Shown here: piece after piece, positions 28,539 to 37,082 of the stretch | Position numbering within the stretch: position 1 is the first letter of the stretch | Layout of the letters: the number at the start of each line of letters is the position of its first letter | Assembly (NCBI GenBank): GCA_021808445.1 | Contig: JAKBBP010000008.1 | Location: 1-64,000, forward strand | Direction: 5' to 3' | Source of the DNA: Pseudomonadota bacterium | GTDB lineage: Bacteria > Pseudomonadota > Gammaproteobacteria > Burkholderiales > Burkholderiaceae_C | Length of the DNA stretch: 64,000 bases | Made by a program: the position numbers and the translations under genes | Notes under the pieces: generated by a model | Told to the model about the DNA's origin: nothing | Databases searched by the model: none | What the model saw: the letters and a program-made list of their open reading frames with translations, nothing else

Positions 28539-29228
28539 TCAATTCCTGTGCAGCCGGAGCATCGCGATGCCGAAGGCACAGAACACGCCGGCGCTCGCCC
28601 GCTGCGGCCATCCCGCCTCGAAGCAGCGGCGCAGGCGCCTGCGGGCCAGCACGGCCAGCGCCGCATAGCTGCTCAGCGCAAGCAGGGACATGGTCATGAA
28701 GGTGAGGGTCAGTACCGCGTACTGGGGCAGCGCCGCATGGTCCGGGCGCAGGAACTGCGGGAACAGGGCCGCGATGAAGGCAATGGCCTTCGGGTTGGTC
28801 AGGGCCACGGTCAGGCCGCGACGGTACAGCACCCGCGGGCGCGCCTGCGCGGATGCCGGGCCCGGCGAAGCCAGGCCCGTGTCGGGATTCGCGTCGTCCA
28901 GCGGGATCCCCTGCGGCGCCCCCTCCGCGCGGCGCATCGAGCCCGCCCTGCGCCATTGCTGCACCCCGAGCCAGATCAGGTACAGGGCTCCCACGGTCTT
29001 GAGCAGCGTGAAGGCGGTGGCCGAGCCCTGCAGCAGCGCGTTGATGCCCAGGGCGCTGAGCACGCTGAGGGTGAGCAGGCCGCTGATATTGCCCAGCGAG
29101 GACCAAAACGCACGGCGCCAGCCGAAATGCATGGCATTGTTCACGGCCAGCATCACCGCCGGGCCAGGGGTGAAGGAAGCCACCACCGCGAATCCGGCGA
29201 ACAGGCCCAGCGCGGGGAGGGAGATCAT
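28539..29228 (-). CDS. LysE family amino-acid exporter
   Basis: 229 residues, six predicted transmembrane helices. The N-terminal GFAVVASFTPGPAVMLAVNN is the LysE/RhtB signature, and the second half has LTVALTNPKAIAFIAALFPQFL. It is likely to export an amino acid or similar metabolite; substrate unknown. A hydrophilic insert of about 30 residues (Pro/Asp/Ala-rich) splits the helical bundle in the middle, as in many relatives. It overlaps maiA by four bases. Confidence 0.88.
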   Translation of the reverse strand: MISLPALGLFAGFAVVASFTPGPAVMLAVNNAMHFGWRRAFWSSLGNISGLLTLSVLSALGINALLQGSATAFTLLKTVGALYLIWLGVQQWRRAGSMRRAEGAPQGIPLDDANPDTGLASPGPASAQARPRVLYRRGLTVALTNPKAIAFIAALFPQFLRPDHAALPQYAVLTLTFMTMSLLALSSYAALAVLARRRLRRCFEAGWPQRASAGVFCAFGIAMLRLHRN

Positions 29229-29869
29229 GGCTTCGGTGCGTCCGGCTGTGCCGCCGGCGCCGCGTCTCGAAAAGCCTGCAATTCCTGGCAGGCCGCCTCG
29301 ATGTCCAGCAGGCGGGGCCAACGGGCAAGGTCGACGTGAAAACGCCGTGCGGTGCTCAGCTGCGGCACCAGGTACACATCCGCCACGCTGGGCGCGGCTC
29401 CGAAGCAGAAGCGCCCGCGTCCCGGGTCGGTCGCGAGCAGCGCATCCAGCGCATCGAAGCCGGCTCCCATCCAGGCACCGCACCATGCGTCGATGCCGGC
29501 GCCATCGCAGCCCAGCTGGGCGCGCAGGTACTCGATCACGCGTCGATTGTTGAGCGGATGCATGTCGCAGCCCACGATCGCCGCCAGCGCCCGCACCCGT
29601 GCACGCTGCAGCGGATCGCGCGGCAGCAGCGGGGGCTCCGGGTAGACCTCGTCCAGCCATTCGATGATCGCCGGGGACTGGGTCAGCACCTGCCCGTCCA
29701 CCTCCAGCGCGGGAACCAGGCCCTGCGGGTTCACGGCCCGGTACCGTGCTCCCGCCTGTTCGCCGTGCAGCAGGTCCACGGGCACGTAGTCGGGATGCAG
29801 GCCCTTGAGGGCCAGCGCGATGCGCAGGCGATGCGAGGTGCCGCTGCGGAAGTAGCTGTAGAGCTTCAT
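29225..29869 (-). CDS. maiA: Maleylacetoacetate/maleylpyruvate isomerase (zeta-class GST)
   Basis: 214 residues. Zeta-class glutathione transferase: YSYFRSGTSHRLRIALALKGL carries the SSxSxR-like active-site block, NPQGLVPALE and LTQSPAIIEWLDE bind glutathione, and GCDMHPLNN is the isomerase signature. It isomerises maleylacetoacetate or maleylpyruvate. The adjacent FAH gene argues for the gentisate branch (maleylpyruvate to fumarylpyruvate). Confidence 0.88.
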   Translation of the reverse strand: MKLYSYFRSGTSHRLRIALALKGLHPDYVPVDLLHGEQAGARYRAVNPQGLVPALEVDGQVLTQSPAIIEWLDEVYPEPPLLPRDPLQRARVRALAAIVGCDMHPLNNRRVIEYLRAQLGCDGAGIDAWCGAWMGAGFDALDALLATDPGRGRFCFGAAPSVADVYLVPQLSTARRFHVDLARWPRLLDIEAACQELQAFRDAAPAAQPDAPKP

Positions 29870-30576
29870 GCGGCGTTCTCCAGGAGTTGCAGGCTGACGG
29901 TCCCCACGCCTTCGATGCTCCCGTCCACGCGCTGGCCCGCGCGCACCGGACCGACGCCTTCCGGAGTGCCCGTATAGATCAGGTCTCCCGCGCGCAGGTG
30001 GTACAGGCGCGAGAGGTCGGCGATCAGCTCGCGCACCCCCCAGATCATGTCCGACAGGTCCGAGTCCTGGCGCTGCTCGCCATCCACGCGCAGTTCGATG
30101 CGTCCGCGCTCGATCACGCGGCCCGGCATCGGGACGATGGGCGAGATCACGGCCGAATTCTCGCAATCCTTCGCGGTATCCCAGGGCTTGCCCTGGTCGC
30201 GCGCCGCGAACTGCAGGTCGCGGCGGGTCATGTCCAGGCCGCAGCCATAGCCGTAGATGTGCTCGTGCGCCGACTCCACCGCGATGTCGGCACCGCCCGA
30301 ACGCAGCGCCACCACGAGTTCCATCTCGTAGTGGTAGTTGGACGTGGCCTGGGGGTAGGGCACGCTGGCGCCCGAGGCCAGCAGGGCGGAGGGCGATTTG
30401 GTGAAGTAGAAGGGGCGGTCACGCTGCGCGTCCACCGGACGACCCATCTCCTTCGCATGCGCGAGGTAGTTGCGGCCGACGAAGAACAGGCGCTGCACAG
30501 GCAGGCGCTGTTCGCTGCCCTGCACGGCGACCGACGCGGGTTGCGGCGGCGCCCAGAGGTAGGAAATCGAAGTCAT
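29866..30576 (-). CDS. Fumarylacetoacetate hydrolase family protein (fumarylpyruvate hydrolase-like)
   Basis: 236 residues. FAH fold: GRNYLAHAKEMG, FTKSPSALL, YEMELVVAL (metal-binding Glu pair), GYGCGLDMTRRDLQ, and TGTPEGVGPV. It cleaves fumarylpyruvate or a related diketo acid. It overlaps maiA by four bases, forming a two-step ring-cleavage module; no gentisate dioxygenase is in the window. The next 213 bp (to the Spy-like gene) is a divergent promoter region without a clear consensus. Confidence 0.88.
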   Translation of the reverse strand: MTSISYLWAPPQPASVAVQGSEQRLPVQRLFFVGRNYLAHAKEMGRPVDAQRDRPFYFTKSPSALLASGASVPYPQATSNYHYEMELVVALRSGGADIAVESAHEHIYGYGCGLDMTRRDLQFAARDQGKPWDTAKDCENSAVISPIVPMPGRVIERGRIELRVDGEQRQDSDLSDMIWGVRELIADLSRLYHLRAGDLIYTGTPEGVGPVRAGQRVDGSIEGVGTVSLQLLENAA

Positions 30577-30789
30577 CGCAAGCCCAGGATCGCGGCGCGG
30601 CGCGGGAGGCCACGCACCATGTGGAAGCTTAGCGCGAGGCGCGTGGGCATGCCGCGCCGCTCGCCGACCACGCGCCGGTTCTCGATGCGCATGCGCGCCC
30701 GGGTCGCGAAACCGCGTGCTTGTGGCAGATCAAGCACCTGGGAGCCGGGCCGGCCTAAGGTAGTGGGGGTATCGATCCAGGAGCAGATC

Positions 30790-31548
30790 ATGAACCAAGG
30801 ATTCAAGCGAGGCGCGTGCCTGCTGGCTGCCGCACCGCTGCTGTTCGCAGCGGCCCTGGGCACCGGCGCGCAGGCTGCGCAGACGTCCAGCGAGCCCGCG
30901 GCTGCGGCCCCCGGACCCGGCTACGGACCTGGCTACGGCCCCGGCATGATGGGCGGCTACGCAGGCGCCTACCACCGCGGTGCCTACGGCCCGGGCGGCC
31001 CCTATGGCCATGGCTACGGCCCGGGGTACGGCGCAGGCTACGGACCCTGCGAAGGGCGCGGCTACGGGCCCGGCTACGGCCCCGGCATGATGGGCGGGGC
31101 CTACGGCTACGGGAGAATGGGCGGCGGCTACGGCTACGGCTACGGCTACGGCCCCGGCATGATGGGCGGTGGCTTCGGCAGGATGGGTGGCTTCGGCCCC
31201 GAAGCCTGGGGCATGGGTCCGCGCGGCATGGGCTATGGATTCGGCGCCTGGGGCGACGGCCTCGACCTCAGCCAGGCGCAGGACAAGAAGATCGGCGAGA
31301 TCCAGAAGGCCCTGTTCGACAAGCAATGGCCGCTGATGCAGGCCATGCACGAGACCATGATGCAAGGAGCCTGGTCAGCGCCCGGCGCCAGGCTCGACGT
31401 GGACGCGGTGATGAAGCGCGCCAAGGCGCTGTCCGACATCCGCCTGCAGATGCTGCGCAACCGACTGGAAAGCCTGCAGCAGTTCCAGGCCGTACTCACC
31501 CCCAAGCAGCGCAAGGAGCTTCAGCGCCAGGGTGCCTGGGGGCGCTAG
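30790..31548 (+). CDS. Exported Gly/Tyr/Met-rich Spy/CpxP-like protein
   Basis: 252 residues. A signal peptide (to about 29) is followed by about 120 residues made almost entirely of GYGPGYGPGMMGG-type repeats, then a helical C-terminal domain of the Spy/CpxP kind (about 155-252) with an LTPKQRKEL (LTxxQ) motif. Spy proteins are periplasmic chaperones induced by envelope or metal stress. Met and the Tyr/Gly repeats could bind metal; this is inference from its position convergent with an iron uptake operon. ATG at 30790 follows AGGAG. Confidence 0.8.
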   Translation: MNQGFKRGACLLAAAPLLFAAALGTGAQAAQTSSEPAAAAPGPGYGPGYGPGMMGGYAGAYHRGAYGPGGPYGHGYGPGYGAGYGPCEGRGYGPGYGPGMMGGAYGYGRMGGGYGYGYGYGPGMMGGGFGRMGGFGPEAWGMGPRGMGYGFGAWGDGLDLSQAQDKKIGEIQKALFDKQWPLMQAMHETMMQGAWSAPGARLDVDAVMKRAKALSDIRLQMLRNRLESLQQFQAVLTPKQRKELQRQGAWGR

Positions 31549-31593
31549 ATGTCAAGCGGCCTGGCGCGCGGGCGCACCCGGCCGTGGCGATGC

Positions 31594-32127
31594 TCAATAG
31601 CCGCCCTTGTGCCCGACCCCGCCCACGTAGGTGAAGTCCCAGCTCTTGACGAAGGGAGCCCACCACTGCGCGACTCCGGTTTCCTTGTCGGTGTGCCGGA
31701 AGAAGGCCGCGTAGGGCGGTGGCTCGAAGCGAAAGCTCGCGCGGTACTTGCCCGGGCCGTCGAAGCGGATGTTGGCGCCATAGTGCGGGCCATCGTTGGC
31801 GGACATGACCATCAGCGTGCCGAAGGTCGACCAGTGGGTGCCCAGCTTCTGGATCTCGTAGCTGACGGTCAGGTAGGGCATCCACGCGCCCGGGGGAAAA
31901 CCCTGCGGGTTGTTCTTGTCGGCGTGGATGTCGATCTCCAGATGGGCGTCGGCCTTCGCAGCGTCCATGCCCGGAAGCATCGGTGCCATGTCCACCGGCT
32001 GCAGGTACACGGGGTGAATGATCATGCCGTCGGCCACCACCGGGGCGCCCATCGACTGTTCCGCCGCCGAGGCTGGAACCGCCGTCACGGCCAGCGCGGC
32101 CGCCATCGCGAAGTGCTGCAGACGCAT
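31594..32127 (-). CDS. ftrA: Periplasmic iron-binding protein, P19/Tpd family (FtrA type)
   Basis: 177 residues. Signal peptide (to about 21), then the P19 domain: Cu/Fe ligand blocks DAHLEIDIHADKNN, a Met-containing VSYEIQKL strand region, NDGPHYGANI and FFRHTDKETG. P19 proteins bind ferrous iron and copper in the periplasm. It is last gene of the ftrB-C-D-A operon, convergent with the Spy-like gene. Confidence 0.9.
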   Translation of the reverse strand: MRLQHFAMAAALAVTAVPASAAEQSMGAPVVADGMIIHPVYLQPVDMAPMLPGMDAAKADAHLEIDIHADKNNPQGFPPGAWMPYLTVSYEIQKLGTHWSTFGTLMVMSANDGPHYGANIRFDGPGKYRASFRFEPPPYAAFFRHTDKETGVAQWWAPFVKSWDFTYVGGVGHKGGY

Positions 32128-32185
32128 CGTGTCGTTTCCTTTCAGTCGGAGCAGAAACCGGCGCTTGCCGGGGAGCAGGCTGTGC

Positions 32186-33685
32186 TCACAGCCCGAAGAT
32201 CGCCGGCCACCAGGCCAGGCCCAGCAAGGCCACGCCGGCCAGCAGGGGGCCCAGGGCCGCGAGGCGCCGCAGGCCCCGCAGCTTCTGCGCGCCAAGCAGG
32301 CGCAGCCCCAGCCCGATGCTCCACAGCATGCCCAGCGCGAACAGGCCCAGCTTGAGCAGCGCCACCGCCCGCACCGGAAGTCCGGCGCCGGCCAGCGCGT
32401 CGAACAGCTCGCCGCCCAGGCCCACGACCAGCGACACCATGGCCACGGGCATGTAGGCATAGGCCTGCTCCACGAAGCGACGCCGCAGGTCCAGGTCGGC
32501 GCCCAGCAGCCCGGCCAGCCAGCTCGACGCGGCGGTGAGCAGGCCCAGCAGCGCGGCAAGGGCCAGCGCGCAGCCCAGCATGAAGCCCGTGATCGTGAAG
32601 AAGTCCAGCCAGGTGTAGACCTCGCGTCCATGCCGGTGCACCGACATCAGCCACCACGGTCCTGGCGTGCCGATCCAGTCCCACCCCCGGTCGATGGCCC
32701 AGACTCCCAGCGCCTGGCGCATCTGCCCGTACTGGGGCAGGATGAGCCAGAGAAAGCCCCCCAGCGCCAGGCCGGTGGCCAGGAACAGGAACCAGATCTC
32801 GGCCGGGTTCGGATGGTGGTGGCGGATGTCCGCCACCTCGTGGCCCGGTCGGCGCAGCACCAGCGCCAGGCCGCCGCGGCCGCCGGGGTTGACGCAGCGG
32901 AAGCACTCGATGCAGTGGCGCGACTCCTGCTTGCGCTTGATGTCGATCATGGTCGGGCATACGCCCTTGTCGGCGTAGGCATCTCCGCCCGGGCTCGGTT
33001 GCTTGGGGCTGAACTGCACCGCACCGATGCGGGAGAACACCCCCAGCATCAAGCCGATGGGGCACATGTGGCGGCACCAGGGGCGCTTGTTGCGACCCTG
33101 GCCGTACACGAAGCCCAGCACCACGGCACAGGCGAATGCCAGCCCGAACACCACCGCGATGCCCTGCGGGAAACCGCGCGCGTCCACCGTCTGCGCCAGC
33201 ACGGTGATGACCACGAAGCTGACCACCGGCGTGCCTTCCCAGCGCACCCAGCGCGGCACCGGTCGCTTGAGCCCGATGCGGTTGGCCCATTCCGAGCTCG
33301 CACCCAGCGGGCACAGGATTCCGCACCAGCTGCGCCCGGTGAAGATCACCGACACGAACACCAGCGGAAACCACAGGCCCCAGATGATGAAATTGGCCAG
33401 CAGGGTGAAATTGTTCAGGATGTCCGCATGATCGCCCGGCTCCGGAAGGAGCAGCGGCAGGATCATCAGCGCCATGAACCCGAAGAACATGGTCACGTGG
33501 ACCCAGGCCAGACGGTCGCGGTTGCGCGATGCGAAGGCTTCCACGCGGGCCACCCAGGGGCTGCGCCTGCGCCAGTCGCCCGCGGACTCGCTGCGCACAG
33601 GCAGGGGGAAGGGACGCTGCCCGGGGGTTCCCCCCGTCACGACGCGCTCCCGAGGGGGGTCGGGCGGGGGCGATTGACCAGCCAC
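32186..33685 (-). CDS. ftrD: 4Fe-4S polyferredoxin membrane protein (FtrD type)
   Basis: 499 residues, multi-spanning. NapH-like iron-sulfur motifs: SWCGILCPLGA, PWCRHMCPIGL, a GVCPTMIDI segment and CIECFRCVNPGG. It probably supplies electrons for iron reduction or oxidation in the Ftr uptake system. The start is GTG at 33685, overlapping the end of the permease gene by 49 bases, so translation is likely coupled. Confidence 0.9.
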   Translation of the reverse strand: MAGQSPPPDPPRERVVTGGTPGQRPFPLPVRSESAGDWRRRSPWVARVEAFASRNRDRLAWVHVTMFFGFMALMILPLLLPEPGDHADILNNFTLLANFIIWGLWFPLVFVSVIFTGRSWCGILCPLGASSEWANRIGLKRPVPRWVRWEGTPVVSFVVITVLAQTVDARGFPQGIAVVFGLAFACAVVLGFVYGQGRNKRPWCRHMCPIGLMLGVFSRIGAVQFSPKQPSPGGDAYADKGVCPTMIDIKRKQESRHCIECFRCVNPGGRGGLALVLRRPGHEVADIRHHHPNPAEIWFLFLATGLALGGFLWLILPQYGQMRQALGVWAIDRGWDWIGTPGPWWLMSVHRHGREVYTWLDFFTITGFMLGCALALAALLGLLTAASSWLAGLLGADLDLRRRFVEQAYAYMPVAMVSLVVGLGGELFDALAGAGLPVRAVALLKLGLFALGMLWSIGLGLRLLGAQKLRGLRRLAALGPLLAGVALLGLAWWPAIFGL

Positions 33686-34464
33686 ATCATGCTGCCGATA
33701 CCCGTCAGCGTGGCCAGGTAGAAGATCACTTGCAGGGCCGAGGGGCTTTGCGTGTAGCCCACCAGGATATGCAGCAGGCGTCCGGCCATCGACTGCTGGC
33801 TGAGCAGCCAGGAGCTGTTCCAGACACCTTCGCGAATGGCCGGCAGCAGCCCCGCCTGGGTGAGCATGCCGGCCGCATCGGTGGCCATGCCGGCGGCCAG
33901 CAGCAGGATCATCCAGCCGGTGACGGTGAACAGGTGTCGCGTGGGAATGCGCAGCAGGCCCTTGTACAGCAGGGTGCCCGCGGCCACGCCGCCGGCCAGG
34001 CCTGCCAGCGCGCCCGCCAGCATCGAGCCGGCGCCGGCGCCGCTGGCGTAGATGCCATAGCCGAACAGCACGGCCTCCGAGCCTTCGCGCAGCACCGCCA
34101 TCATCACCACGACCATCAGGACCGACAGGGGTTTGTCACCCACCGCGACGTCGTGGCCCACGGCGCGCATGGTCTGCGCGAGTTCCTTGCCGTGACGACT
34201 CATCCACACGTTGTGCCAGCCCAGCATGGCCACCGCCAGCAGCAGCACCGCGGCGTTGAGCAACTGCTGGCCGCGGCCCTGCACCGCGGTGGCGATGGCA
34301 CCCGCGAAAGCGGCGACCACGCAGGCCCCGGCCACGCCCAGCAGCACACCCAGGCTCACCCAGCGCCCGCGCCCGGCCACGCCCTTGGCGGCCGCCAGCA
34401 CGATGGACACGACCAGTGCGGCCTCGAGGACCTCGCGGAACATGATGATGGCAGTGGCCAGCAT
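33637..34464 (-). CDS. ftrC: FTR1 family iron permease
   Basis: 275 residues, seven predicted helices. The iron-passage motifs RExLE (IMFREVLEAALVV, about residues 9-14) and REGSE (AVLREGSEAVLFGYG, near 125) are both present. It transports ferric iron across the inner membrane after oxidation in the periplasm. It starts 17 bp after the cupredoxin gene. Confidence 0.93.
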   Translation of the reverse strand: MLATAIIMFREVLEAALVVSIVLAAAKGVAGRGRWVSLGVLLGVAGACVVAAFAGAIATAVQGRGQQLLNAAVLLLAVAMLGWHNVWMSRHGKELAQTMRAVGHDVAVGDKPLSVLMVVVMMAVLREGSEAVLFGYGIYASGAGAGSMLAGALAGLAGGVAAGTLLYKGLLRIPTRHLFTVTGWMILLLAAGMATDAAGMLTQAGLLPAIREGVWNSSWLLSQQSMAGRLLHILVGYTQSPSALQVIFYLATLTGIGSMMWLVNRPRPTPLGSAS

Positions 34465-34480
34465 GTCGGTCTCCGGGATG

Positions 34481-34816
34481 TCAACGGGCCCGCACGACCA
34501 GCGTGCCGACGCTCGAGGGATGGAAATCGTTGAAGAACCGGTAGCTGCCGGGTTTCAGCGGCGGGATGTACACGGGCAAGGCGGTGCCCCCCGGAATCAC
34601 CTGTTCCACGCTGAAGTCGCTGCTTTCGAACTCGGCCGGCAGCGCATCCCGGTTATCCACCACGATCTTGACCCGCTTGCCCGCGGGAATGGTGATGCTG
34701 CCCGGCTCGAAGGCCTGGGCGTGGATGGTCAGGGTCGGCGCCGCCGCGGAGGCGAGGGCGGCGGCAGGCAGGGCGGCGGCCAGCGCGAAAACGCCCAGAA
34801 CCCTCGAAATGTCCAT
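34481..34816 (-). CDS. ftrB: Cupredoxin-domain protein of the iron uptake operon (FtrB type)
   Basis: 111 residues from ATG at 34816 behind AGGGAG. Signal peptide (to about 22), then a cupredoxin fold with the PAEFESSDFSVEQVIPGG block, and FFNDFHP with its C-terminal His. The homologues oxidise Fe2+ before FTR1 transport. First gene of the operon, 75 bp downstream of a Fur box. Confidence 0.88.
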   Translation of the reverse strand: MDISRVLGVFALAAALPAAALASAAAPTLTIHAQAFEPGSITIPAGKRVKIVVDNRDALPAEFESSDFSVEQVIPGGTALPVYIPPLKPGSYRFFNDFHPSSVGTLVVRAR

Positions 34817-34891
34817 CGAAAAACTCCCTGGGCCCCTGAAATCGAGAGGCCTTCCTGACTGCAAATGCTACATGTTCTCATTCCTCCTGTA

Positions 34892-34910
34892 AATGCAAAT
34901 GATTCGCATC
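34892..34910 (-). promoter_or_regulatory. Fur box of the ftr operon
   Basis: The 19-base sequence AATGCAAATGATTCGCATC is a near-palindrome that fits the AATGAGAATGATTCTCATT form of the Fur consensus. It lies about 75 bp before the ftrB start codon, so iron-dependent repression of the four genes is expected. Confidence 0.7.
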
Positions 34911-34938
34911 GTCTGGCAGCCGGCCCCTGCGGGAGGGC

Positions 34939-35625
34939 TCAGCCCAGGCCGGGGAGCAGCGCCGGGAGCTGGTCGAGGCTGCGGATCTCGTGGTCGGGCC
35001 TGCCGGGCAGGCGTTCCGGGCGCTGGCCGTAGCGGTTGCACCAGACCGCCCGCATGCCGAAGGCCTTGGCACCGAAGGCGTCCCAGGCGTTGGACGAGAG
35101 GAAACAGACCTGCTCGGCGCCCAGCCCCAGCTGGCGCAGGCCGTAGGAGTACACGCGCGAGTCGGTCTTGAACACCTGGACCGCGTGGGCCGACAAGACC
35201 GCGTCGAACAGATCATTCAGGCCTGCCGAGCGCACGGCGGCGTCGAGCATGGTCGGCGTCCCGTTGGACAGGATCGCCGTGACCAGGCCGGCGTCGCGCA
35301 GGGCCTGCAGGGTGGCGGGCACCTCGGCGAAGGCCGTCAGGTTCAGGTACAGATCCATCAGCCTGGCGCGCAGCCCCGGCTCGAGCAGTCCGAGGCTGTC
35401 CAGCGCGAAATCCAGCGCATCCCCGGTGACCTGCCAGAAATCGGCGTAGCGTCCCTGCAGAGAGCGCAGCCATGTGTATTGCAGCTGCTTGTCGCGCCAG
35501 ACGGCGGTCAAGGCCACGCGCTTGTCGTCCGGCAGGCCCGGGCAGCGGGCTGCCGCCGACGCGAAATCGAATAGGGTGCCGTAGGCGTCGAACACACAGG
35601 CGCGAATTCCCCGCAGCCGGTCCAT
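34939..35625 (-). CDS. Haloacid dehalogenase type II
   Basis: 228 residues, (S)-2-haloacid dehalogenase group. Nucleophile Asp in VFDAYGTLFD (about residues 11-20), the substrate Arg region QLQYTWLRSL, SNGTPTML, the Lys in VFKTDSRVY and the closing SSNAWDAFGAKAFG. It hydrolyses the carbon-halogen bond of 2-haloacids to hydroxyacids. Its start adjoins the stop of the glutathione transferase gene. Confidence 0.9.
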   Translation of the reverse strand: MDRLRGIRACVFDAYGTLFDFASAAARCPGLPDDKRVALTAVWRDKQLQYTWLRSLQGRYADFWQVTGDALDFALDSLGLLEPGLRARLMDLYLNLTAFAEVPATLQALRDAGLVTAILSNGTPTMLDAAVRSAGLNDLFDAVLSAHAVQVFKTDSRVYSYGLRQLGLGAEQVCFLSSNAWDAFGAKAFGMRAVWCNRYGQRPERLPGRPDHEIRSLDQLPALLPGLG

Positions 35626-35627
35626 GA

Positions 35628-36347
35628 TCAGCCCCCCGCCGCGACCGGAGCCGGCGCGACGCTGCGCGCCAGGCCTCCGTAGGCATCCAGCATGCGTTCG
35701 ACCCAGGGGGCGATGGGGTCGGACGGGTCCAGCAGCGCCACCGGGCTGCTCGTGCGCGCCCATTGGAACGCCCCGAACACGGCGTGGTCCGCATAGCTGG
35801 GCTGGGCGCCGGCGAGGTAGGGCTGCGCGGCGAGGGTGCTGCGCAGGGGCGCGAGCACCCGGCGCACGTTGTCCACAGCCTGCGTGCGCTGGGCGGCGAG
35901 CGCCTCGAAGCTCTGCCCGAAGGCCGCCTCGCGGCTGCTGCGGAAATACTCCTGGTCCTTGTCGTGCAGGATGGCCGGCAGATCCGGCACCACCACGCGG
36001 GCGATCGCCGGCTGCAGCGTTTCGGCGGCCCATTGATTCAGGAAGCGCGCCAGCGCGCGTCCGGCCCCCGGCCCGAACAGCGAAGGCCTGTCGGTGTAGC
36101 TGTCCTCCAGGTACTCGGCGATGGTCCAGCTGTCGTGGATCCAGCGTTCGCCGTCGACCAGCACCGGTACCTTGCCCTGGCCCGTCTCGGCGATGGCCTG
36201 CTTGTCGGTGAAGCGCCATGCGACGGTCTGCACCGGCAAGCCCTTGTGGGCCAGCGCCAGGCGGGTGCGCCAGCAATAGGGACTGAAGCGGCGTTGCTCG
36301 TCGGCACCGGCCAGGTCGAAAAGTCGAAGCATGGAAGGGCTGTTCAT
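35628..36347 (-). CDS. Glutathione S-transferase family protein
   Basis: 239 residues. The N-terminal thioredoxin-like domain has FSPYCWRTRLALAHKGL, GKVPVLVDG and IHDSWTIAEYLED; the rest is the helical GST domain. The SPYCWRT pattern is that of beta-etherase-like GSTs (LigE/LigF relatives). Overlaps the TetR gene by one codon and adjoins the dehalogenase, so the three form one operon of likely detoxification function. Confidence 0.88.
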   Translation of the reverse strand: MNSPSMLRLFDLAGADEQRRFSPYCWRTRLALAHKGLPVQTVAWRFTDKQAIAETGQGKVPVLVDGERWIHDSWTIAEYLEDSYTDRPSLFGPGAGRALARFLNQWAAETLQPAIARVVVPDLPAILHDKDQEYFRSSREAAFGQSFEALAAQRTQAVDNVRRVLAPLRSTLAAQPYLAGAQPSYADHAVFGAFQWARTSSPVALLDPSDPIAPWVERMLDAYGGLARSVAPAPVAAGG

Positions 36348-36970
36348 CAGGGGAGATCTCCAGGAAGCGCCGCCTTGCCCTGTGGGCAGGGCTCGAGCCT
36401 GCGCAGGGCGTGGGCGGCCAGGTTGTGCAGCCGCTGTGCTTCGCCGTACAGGCGGGCCGCGACGCGGATCGCGAACACGGCGCCCATCAGGGCCTGTGCC
36501 TCGGAGGCCACGTCCGTGCCCTCGGGCAGCGCTCCGGCGGCCACCGCGCAGGCCAGCCGGGAGGCGAAGAAGGACTCGACCTCGCCCAGGCGCGCACGCA
36601 CCACCGCACGCGCGGCCTCGCCCATGTCGGCGCCGTCCAGCGCGGTGTTGACCAGCAGGCAGCCGCGCTGTTCGGGGTCGGCCAGGGAGGCCGCCACCAA
36701 TTGGTCGAAGAACTGACGGATCGCCCCCAGCGGCGCGGCTTCGGACGAGAGCTGTGCGATGCGCGCGGCCAGACCGCGCTGGGCGTAGCGCCCCAGCACC
36801 TGCACGAACAGTCCCTGCTTGTCGGTGTAGCGGTGGTACAGCGCGGCGCTGCCCAGTCCGGTGGCCTGCGCGAGCTCGCGCAGCGAGGTGCCGGCATAGC
36901 CTCGGCGCCAGAACACCTGCATCGCGCGTTCGAGCACGACATCGTCGCTGAGGCTTCGGCTTCGGGGCAT
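36347..36970 (-). CDS. TetR/AcrR family regulator
   Basis: 207 residues. HTH at about 8-55 (VLERAMQVFWRRGYAGTSLRELAQATGLGSAALYHRYTDKQGLF), C-terminal TetR_C domain. Leads the GST-dehalogenase operon and is divergent from a FrnE-like gene; it probably represses both through the operator between them. Confidence 0.88.
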   Translation of the reverse strand: MPRSRSLSDDVVLERAMQVFWRRGYAGTSLRELAQATGLGSAALYHRYTDKQGLFVQVLGRYAQRGLAARIAQLSSEAAPLGAIRQFFDQLVAASLADPEQRGCLLVNTALDGADMGEAARAVVRARLGEVESFFASRLACAVAAGALPEGTDVASEAQALMGAVFAIRVAARLYGEAQRLHNLAAHALRRLEPCPQGKAALPGDLP

Positions 36971-37010
36971 GGATGATCCGCTTGTGAGGCGCTGGAACTG
37001 CGAGTACTTT

Positions 37011-37027
37011 AATAGAACGTTCGTTTC
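37011..37027. promoter_or_regulatory. Candidate TetR operator between the GST operon and the FrnE gene
   Basis: AATAGAACGTTCGTTTC contains the palindrome GAACGTTC. It lies 40 bp before the TetR start and 56 bp before the FrnE-like start, next to TACTTTAAT, a possible -10. It shares AATAG.ACG and TTCGTTT with the operator at 8295-8316. Confidence 0.55.
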
Positions 37028-37082
37028 AATTCAATTCCGCCCCTGGCGCAGCGTCGCCGGCAGGCGGGGAGGCGCGCAAGAC

